Below, in pieces: positions 57,283 to 64,000 of a stretch of DNA of 64,000 nucleotides (the stretch's first letter is position 1; each line of letters starts with the position of its first letter). The notes under the pieces are model-generated. The model ran no database searches, had not been told where the DNA came from, and saw nothing but the letters and a program-made list of their open reading frames with translations. The position numbers were made by a program, and so were the translations under genes. The stretch is from NCBI GenBank assembly GCA_030268105.1, contig BSDZ01000005.1, positions 1,364,001-1,428,000 of the forward strand, given 5' to 3'. This DNA is from Volvox africanus. Its lineage: Eukaryota; Chlorophyta; Chlorophyceae; Chlamydomonadales; Volvocaceae.

Positions 57283-58776
57283 TCTGGTCGATTTCGTGAG
57301 TTTGGCGATTTTTGGTGGTCCAGTTGCGCGTGCATGCTCGTTGACGCGCCAGCCAGGACATGCATCTGTGCTGTAATGCCGCCCCATTAGGGATGGTTCT
57401 TATTGGGCAACATGGATTGCGCGAGGTAATCGACCGCTGAGAGAATTAATTATTGTCCCTTGAAGCAGTTTTGAGAGACCGGGCCGCTTGTATCGGTGTT
57501 ATTGCTGCAAAGCCTCCTGTTTTTTATTTTATATAGGTTCGTAGAGGTTGCAGACAAAGAGAGACAAAGATAAGCACGCAAAGGCGAATGTGTGCCCGTT
57601 CTTTAAGGTTGTGTTCAGCCTTCAGCTAGTGCAAGATGTCTGCATATCTTTCGGGTTGGCAGCAAGCCCGGAAACAGCGATCACGATGAGCACGGATACC
57701 TTCGCACGCCAGCAGCAGGCCATCCATGAGACAAAAGAAAACAGTATTAATGCTGTACTTTCAAGCCCCGAAGTTAATTGTCCTATTCAAACTGATTTTC
57801 GCCGCAAAACGTCAGCACATAATTATTAGACATGCAATTTGGCCTTGACGAATGTTCGAGCCTTTAAGCGAACATTAAATCTTGACCTCATATTTCACTA
57901 GTGTATATATGCGTTTCTTTCCGCTACACATCATGATATAATGAGATGTCACAAGGGGAAACACCAAGCTGGTCACCTGCCGTATAGGCCAAGCGATCTG
58001 ACGGACTGCTCATCCTACCCTCCAACCCTATTAAAATCAAAATCCTAAAGACCTAGGAGAGCTTGTAACAGAGATACAGCCGTCGAAAGGTGGCGTGCAT
58101 ACGCCGCTCCGGTTTGCAACGAACTATATACGACAACCTGATGAGAAATCCATTTTTCCATTGCACTTTGACCCGCAGTTGCCGCCTTTGGCAAACGGAG
58201 CTTCCCATTCTATAGTTCTAACAGAATGCGGTGATTTATTGGCTGACATACTGCAGATATGTGCGCAATTGAAAGCTGACATATGACGGCGGACGCGCAG
58301 CACCTCGGACATATAGGCAACTTGAAACATGTCATGATTAAGGGGCTCTGACATATATATATTTTAGCTTATCAATCCGCCATCTGCTTGTTACCTTGTG
58401 CTACCGCCTGGCGGCACTCGCTTCGCACTACTTAGAGCGGACGTCCTACAAGTTACCAACGGTGATGAGGCCGGAATCTGGATTTCGAAATGTGTCCTCA
58501 GATGGCGTGTTGCAGGAAATGCAAGTTGATGTACAGCAGCGGCCGCGGCTCGGTAGGGGCCGTTACCTACCTAGGGGAGTCCTTGATATGGAATGCCACC
58601 CGCGATTGTCCTATCTTCGTTTGTCACGACCATGTGAACATAGCACCACGAGCAGGCCAGTCGCGGATAGTCCGGGAGTGCTGCCGTTATCTGCTACTCG
58701 AACGGGAAATAGTAAGGTGGCGCTCCCAACTCATCCACCCGACACCCTACTCACGCTTGATCGTAAACATTGTAAC
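57283..58776. other. Intergenic region, no gene recognised
   Basis: Open frames at 57548-57829 (+), 58095-58286 (+) and 58124-58354 (-) show no motifs and no splice partner that I could support. The end is the promoter side of the Gln-rich protein gene. Confidence 0.4.
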
Positions 58777-61700
58777 ATGGGTCAACATGATATGGCTTCG
58801 TTCGGTAATATGCGGTGAGTCTGAGAGCCCATCTCCAGATCGCGGTACATCTCATAGTTTGTTTTCTTCACATTCCGTGTCGTCTTGAAAGTTTTTCGTC
58901 CCTTTCGTCCCAAATTCTTCGCCAAAAAATATGTGCGTTGTGGCCGCTGTTTCACGGCTGCCGTAACTCGCTGACCTTCCCGACCGACTCGCTCTTATCA
59001 CCTTCCGCTGGAGCTCGTTAATCTCAACACTTGCAAGCTTCCACCCTCGCCACCTTTTCTTTATCCAGGGTCAAAGCACTTGGCCACACTCCCAAGACTC
59101 AACCATCAGAACTTACGATGCGCGCTTCGGGTATCCAGCAGGCCGCTACAGGAAATCGCTCCGAAGCTACCGACACAAGGTCCCCCTCAGCTATTATCAC
59201 TACTGTCATCCCCACCAATGCTCATCCCAAGGCAGAAGTTCATCTGGGTCGCCATGATTCATGCCCGCCAGGCCTCCATCTTCTGACCACACCTTCTGAC
59301 CGCAACTATGGCGGAAGCAGCAACGACAGCCCCAATAGCAATGCTCACGCCGCCATCATCACACACTCTCGTGTAGAGCCACGTCCCGCTAAGTACCCAC
59401 GCCTGACTGGACCCATGCTAATGGCACCAAACCCGTGGGCCACAGGATCGCCACCACCGTTATTAATACCGCCACTGGCTCCAGGAGCATCAATCGCCCG
59501 GCCATTACCTCCTGTCACCACCGGTGTGCCAACGATGTACGTCCAGTCGAACCCTCCCATGTGGGTCAGCGCAGCGCGGGATCCCTCGGGCAAATACCCG
59601 CAGCAGCTAGTGGATCCTACGTCCACGCCCGCGCTCCTGAATATCGGCCCCCTAAGTGTGGGAGGTAGCGGTGGTGATGGGGCTGGCGGCAGTGGCAACG
59701 GCGATGGTAATGGCAGCGGTGGTGGCGATGGGGATGGTGGTGGTGGCAGTGCCGGAAATGGAGACACTAGTACCAGAAGTGCAGGTATTGCCAGTGGTGG
59801 CGCAGTAGTTGCCGCCATCAGTGGCGGTGGTCGCACCTGTTCTTCTGATCCTCAATACCTTCTCCAAGGCACCCCTGCAGGGAGATCCATGGAGACTGGG
59901 CCCACTTGCGGGACTGCCCTTGCCAAGATCATTGCCGCAGTCCTTGCTGAAACCCTCATCGTGCCATCCATCGCTGACAGCATTGCATTAGCTGCTACTG
60001 CTTCTGCTGGTTCTAGCGCGGTTCTGGGTACTGAAGCTGCAAATGCGGCGGCAACATTGGCCCATGAAGCGACAGGTGCTGTTGCTAGTGTGGCCGGGGC
60101 TCCTGCTGCAGTCCCTGCTGCCCCTGCTGTTCCTGCCCGCGTTGCTGCTCTCCCTGTTGCTTGCGGTTATCACAGCGGTGGTGCCAACAGTGTGGGCGTC
60201 CGGTTGAAAGACCAGGGCAGGGGCGGCGATGGCAGCAGCGATGGTGGCAGCGGGCGTGGTGGTCGCGCCGGCGGTGGCCATGGTAGCGGCGATGATGGTG
60301 GTGATGGTGGCAGGAACCAGGTGGAGGTCGCGGTTCAGGCAAGTGGTCGGAATGACGGCAGCAGGATTAGCGGAAGTAGCAGTGGGCATGGTTGCGAATA
60401 TGGTGGCGGCGGCGGCAGTCAAGCTCCACCCGATGCTGACCTTATGGCCATGGCCACTGATCTGGCTGCGCATGGTCGGGAGCTTGTGTCACGATTGGTC
60501 CGTGTGCAGGTGGGTTGGTCCCAGGGGCTGGGTCAATTGGTCAGTTCCTGAGTGCACGAGGAAACTGTCAGTCAGGGTGAAGGGAAAACCACTTAAGTCA
60601 AGTGGCTCACTTTTGTGTGCCTGGTAGGGAGGTTGCAACTGTTTCATGTTTCAGGCGTGCCATGTATGACCGGCTGTCTGTGCTCTGCTCCAGGCTACGA
60701 GGCAGAGGTTGATCCAAATGGAGGAAATGCTAACTGGGCAGATCCAGCAGGCGCGGCATATGTTGTTGTCTGTGCTGGACCAGCAGCAGCAACTAGTAAA
60801 GCAGCTGCCTGTACAGCGGCCGGAGCAGCAACCCGGGAAAACGCTTATACAAGAGCAATTGCGGATGCGGACACAGCCGCCGCCACCGCCACTGCAGCAG
60901 CAGCAAAAGCAACAACCGCAGCAGCAACAACAACGGGATGAGAATTTGCCAAATTTGCAATTGACTAAACCGCAGAGGAAACGGTCACAGTCGGCAGAGC
61001 TGCGTTGCCAAGCACCGCAGGTGCTCAAGCAATGGCGTGACGAAGGCCCGCAACTTACTGCTGCTACTGCAGCGTCTATAGTCGAGGCAGCTATGGAGGC
61101 AGGGGCAGCAGAGAGAGCGTTGCTGCAACCGTCCAGTGAAGCCAGGGCGGCGGCGGAAATGGCAGAGGACATGACAACTATGCCAATGCACATATCCCAG
61201 CCCGCCACGCGCCCACTGGCAACAATGGCCGCTGGTACGTCTGGGCTGTCTGTTGCGGGGCGGAGCTCATCCGGGGGTCCAGTTGTACCCCCGCCACAAA
61301 GGGTGCAACGGGAGCAGCAGCACCAGACGGGTCCACTCCCTGAGGCCCAGCAGCAGCAGCCGCACAACGTGATGCAGCAGCTGCGGCAGCCAGCACAGCA
61401 GTATCTGCAGCAGCCCAAGCAACAACAGCAATCTGTTCCTGGACGGCCAAAACAGCAGCAACATCCGCTGGAGCTGGGGGATAGTTGGCAGCAGCCGCAG
61501 CAGCAGGAGGATGACATTCCGTTATTTGTTGATTGCAAGGACTTCAAAGCTTACATGGCTGATGAAGAGCGGAAGTCGACTGAGGCGGCCGAGTCTCTCA
61601 TACAGCTAGGCAAGCTTCTCCCCTTGCCACGACTGGAGCTGCAACAACCAGCAGCTGCGCTCAGCAGTAGGGATGTGCTAAAGCAGCAGCAGCCGCGTCC

Positions 61701-63408
61701 ATCACCACCGCAACCACAGCAGGACCGGCAGCAGAAATCAACCTGGTCGTCACCCTCATCCCGCCGTTCACAGCAGCCACAGCAACAACTGTCATCGGCG
61801 CTGCCGTCGCCGGCAGGCCCTGCACCTGGCACGCAGCGGCCACCTCTGCTGCCACAGGCCGCATATCATAACCGACAACGGCAACAGCAACCAAGACAAC
61901 AACCTCAACAGTGGTCGCAGCGGCAGTGCCCGCAAACGCAAGCCCTAATCGCTGCAGCCACTGTTCATCAATCAGCGTCGACTGCTGCTGCTGCTGTTGC
62001 TGCTGCTCAACTTCAAACCAACCCCATTGTTTGCGGGGTTGGTAGCCCAGACAACTGCCGCCCCGGCTGGGCTACCAAGGACAAGCGCACAGTAGTGGCT
62101 GCAGGAAAACCTGCTCCGCTGTGTGATGATGTCAATCATGATGATGCCCTCCCACATTGCCCTACCAGTTCAGCTGGAGCTGGAGCCGTGGTTGCCACTG
62201 CGGCAGTAGGCACCTCCAGCGGGAATCTCCGGTCCACCACGGCTATGACTGCAGCGAGCAGCCGGGGTGCCGTGGCTGCTGGGCCGAGCTGTACTGGCGC
62301 TTCAGGCACAAAGTGGGCGGCTAAGTCCAACGAGGCAGAGCGGGTGGGAGATGCCTCTGGGTTGCCCAGCATCGCCAGGGCTGCTGTGGGTTCGGAGGGT
62401 GCCGCTGCTGGCGATGATTGTAGTAGTGCAGGGCCGTTAGTGCCCGGGGCTGCATCTAGCGGCTTGATAACGTGTATACCCACGCAGCGCCACCAGTGCC
62501 CCTGCAGGATGACCCAGCAGCCTGCAGCTGCCGCCTTTCAGATTATGCAGCTGGCACGTCGACTGATGGTGGCACAGGGACAGCAGCTGCAGCAGCATGT
62601 GACTGCGGCAGTGACGCCAGAACCTGCAGCACCCCCCCTGGTGGCACCAGCGGCATCTCACGCGACACTTGATACCCAGCAGCAGCAGAAGCCAAAGCTG
62701 CAGCGACGGGAGAAGGAGCGGGAAGACCTGCAGCAGGTAGGAGCTGCAGCCAGGAATGATGACCAGTTGGCAGCAGCTGGTAATGCGGGCGATGCTGCTA
62801 CTGCTACAGACGACGGCAAGAGGCTTGCTGCTTGCGCTGCACCTTCCCCGATGATTGCTCCTGCTGCTCCTACAGGTGGCGTCCCTGCTGCCATTACTGC
62901 TGTACCAGAAGGCGTCGGCGGCTCTATAATACGGACCGCAGGGCAGAGAGTTCGTGTAAGCTCCTTTTCCTCTCATGCAGCATTGCACCCGGGTTGGAGT
63001 ACTTGCCAGCAGCAATCGCAGCAGCACCAGCAGCAGCAAGGGGCAAAACCAACAGCGAATCTGTTTTGTCAGCCGCCGTTGCAGTCTTTGCCCCCCCAGA
63101 TGTTACCGTCGCCGCTGATGACGCAGCAACATGGACAACCACATCAGCAGCAACTGCTTGATCTACAGCAATTCCAACGGCAGGAGCAGCAACAGCAGCA
63201 GCAACAGCGTGTGCTAGGGCCCGCGGCGGTTCGGTTGCCATTGGCAACTCAGTTGCCCGGTTGCCAGGTTACCTGGTTACCTCTGCCAGTTACCCATCTG
63301 ACGATACCATCACCGGCAGCACCGATGGCTCCACCGCTGGTTGACAACAGCGGCTCGCCACTCTCACCATGCCGGAAGCGGTCACGAGTGATGGGAGCAT
63401 ACTTTTGA
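58777..63408 (+). CDS. Large Gly/Ser/Gln-rich coiled-coil protein, unknown
   Basis: Exons 58777-58814, 59069-60509 and 60694-63408 join in phase to about 1,397 residues ending in TGA. The start (M-G-Q-H-D-M-A-S-F-G) is inferred from phase and a strong GTGAGT donor; the first-exon frame is open further upstream, and an alternative start lies at 59118 in exon 2. The second exon is Pro/Thr-rich, then dominated by Gly-Asp/Gly-Ser runs and an Ala/Val stretch. A plausible coiled coil spans the exon 2/3 junction: E-L-V-S-R-L-V-R-V-Q then A-T-R-Q-R-L-I-Q-M-E-E-M-L-T and Q-I-Q-Q-A-R-H-M-L-L-S-V-L. The rest is polyglutamine with Ala/Pro stretches, and one conserved-looking island near 61505-61640 (F-V-D-C-K-D-F-K-A-Y-M-A-D-E-E-R). 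Such proteins in green algae are often nuclear or RNA-associated, but no domain is recognisable, so no function is assigned. Confidence 0.6.
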
Positions 63409-64000
63409 GGTTTTAATTCTGGTGGCGATTTCGTTCCGTTAGTCGTGGGAGTTCTGCTGTTGTTAGTTAACTAGATTTCGTCTCGCTAGACAGTTTGACG
63501 TTTTAAAGCTTTTGTTATCTTATGTTGGGATGCAAGGCATCCATGATTGTTGTATGCCAGCACTGCTGAGGTGACAAGTACGAGCGAGGGCTTCCATCTT
63601 TGTGTCCCGAAAAGAAATGCTTTCTATTTAAGCAAATAATAGATAACACTGATTCTACAGACGCATAGCAATTGGTGTATGTCAATCAGCGTGAGGTAAA
63701 TACGTTGTCGGTGGTAAAGGGTGGTATCTGTGTGTTTGTCCACCGGCACGCAGCAGGAGGCACATTAAAGTGGATCCAACCGTCAATAATGGATCCAGAT
63801 TGAAACGAAGAGGTGGAAGAAGAGGTACGTTGATTGCATCTCTTTGTTGCTAGCTCCAGGGATGTGTTTGGCCATCGTTATATGCAGTTAGCGGTTAGTA
63901 TGTAGTCGTGTTCGCTTGCTGTGAGTGCCCCACCTCAACATACCGTGCCATAGGCTTGCGAGCACGTTTGCTAACTAATATTGCTTGGGATGATGGTCGT
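63409..64000. other. Downstream region of the Gln-rich protein gene
   Basis: Probable 3' UTR and following spacer. No TGTAA signal, gene or repeat was seen before the window ends. Confidence 0.45.

Noticed and set aside
59345..60473. Pro-rich and Ala/Thr-rich minus-strand frames
   Set aside because: Antisense of Gly/Asp/Ser runs in exon 59069-60509.
60651..61547. Cys-rich minus-strand frame of about 300 codons
   Set aside because: Cysteines are the antisense of CAG/GCA runs that encode Gln/Ala on the + strand; no spacing typical of a Cys-rich domain.

Overview
This is nuclear DNA from a eukaryote. Multi-exon genes carry canonical GT..AG introns, coding and non-coding stretches are full of microsatellites, proteins have long Ser/Gly/Gln/Ala-rich tracts, and retrotransposons are present. 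Two plastid-related genes (plastid ribosomal protein bL35 and an OEP21-like envelope pore), an algal/plant-style prolyl 4-hydroxylase with an ShK tail, and TGTAA motifs behind several genes point to a chlorophyte green alga, probably of the Chlamydomonas/Volvox order. The species is not identifiable from the window alone. Gene models were spliced by hand; each listed junction was checked for donor/acceptor dinucleotides and reading phase.

Layout. (1) About 149-27,903, + strand: one very large polycystin-type (PKD/TRPP) cation channel gene, open at its 5' end, with at least 24 exons: extracellular polycystin domain, transmembrane helices and pore, then a ~1,600-residue low-complexity tail. One of its introns holds a complete 7,473-bp Ty3/gypsy chromovirus (7,862-15,334, antisense) with near-identical 825-bp LTRs and a perfect 5-bp target duplication. 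(2) 27,904-31,478: no gene recognised. (3) 31,479-36,341, - strand: complete 8-exon purine phosphoribosyltransferase of the yeast HPT1/XPT1 type. (4) 37,223 to ~40,600 (perhaps 41,035), - strand: OEP21-like plastid outer-envelope pore. (5) 41,260-42,053, + strand: plastid bL35, divergent from (4). (6) 44,363-48,724, + strand: 10-exon prolyl 4-hydroxylase. (7) ~50,748-53,446, + strand: MutT-type Nudix hydrolase. (8) 53.4-58.7 kb: gene-poor, with a Ty1/copia RNase H remnant and a weak small gene model. (9) 58,777-63,408, + strand: large Gly/Ser/Gln-rich coiled-coil protein of unknown function.

The channel and 4-hydroxylase families act at algal membranes, cilia and extracellular matrix; bL35 and OEP21 serve the plastid; the phosphoribosyltransferase and Nudix enzyme handle purine nucleotides. 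Nothing indicates that these neighbours are co-regulated, apart from the close divergent arrangement of the two plastid genes. The most unusual content is in the mobile and repeat fraction: the young chromovirus with gag and pol in one frame separated by a single TAG, a ~100-bp structured interspersed repeat in at least five or six copies on both strands, a second ~150-200-bp repeat pair, and a 17-bp perfect inverted repeat enclosing a TTTAGA array. I did not find an unmistakably new multi-gene system.
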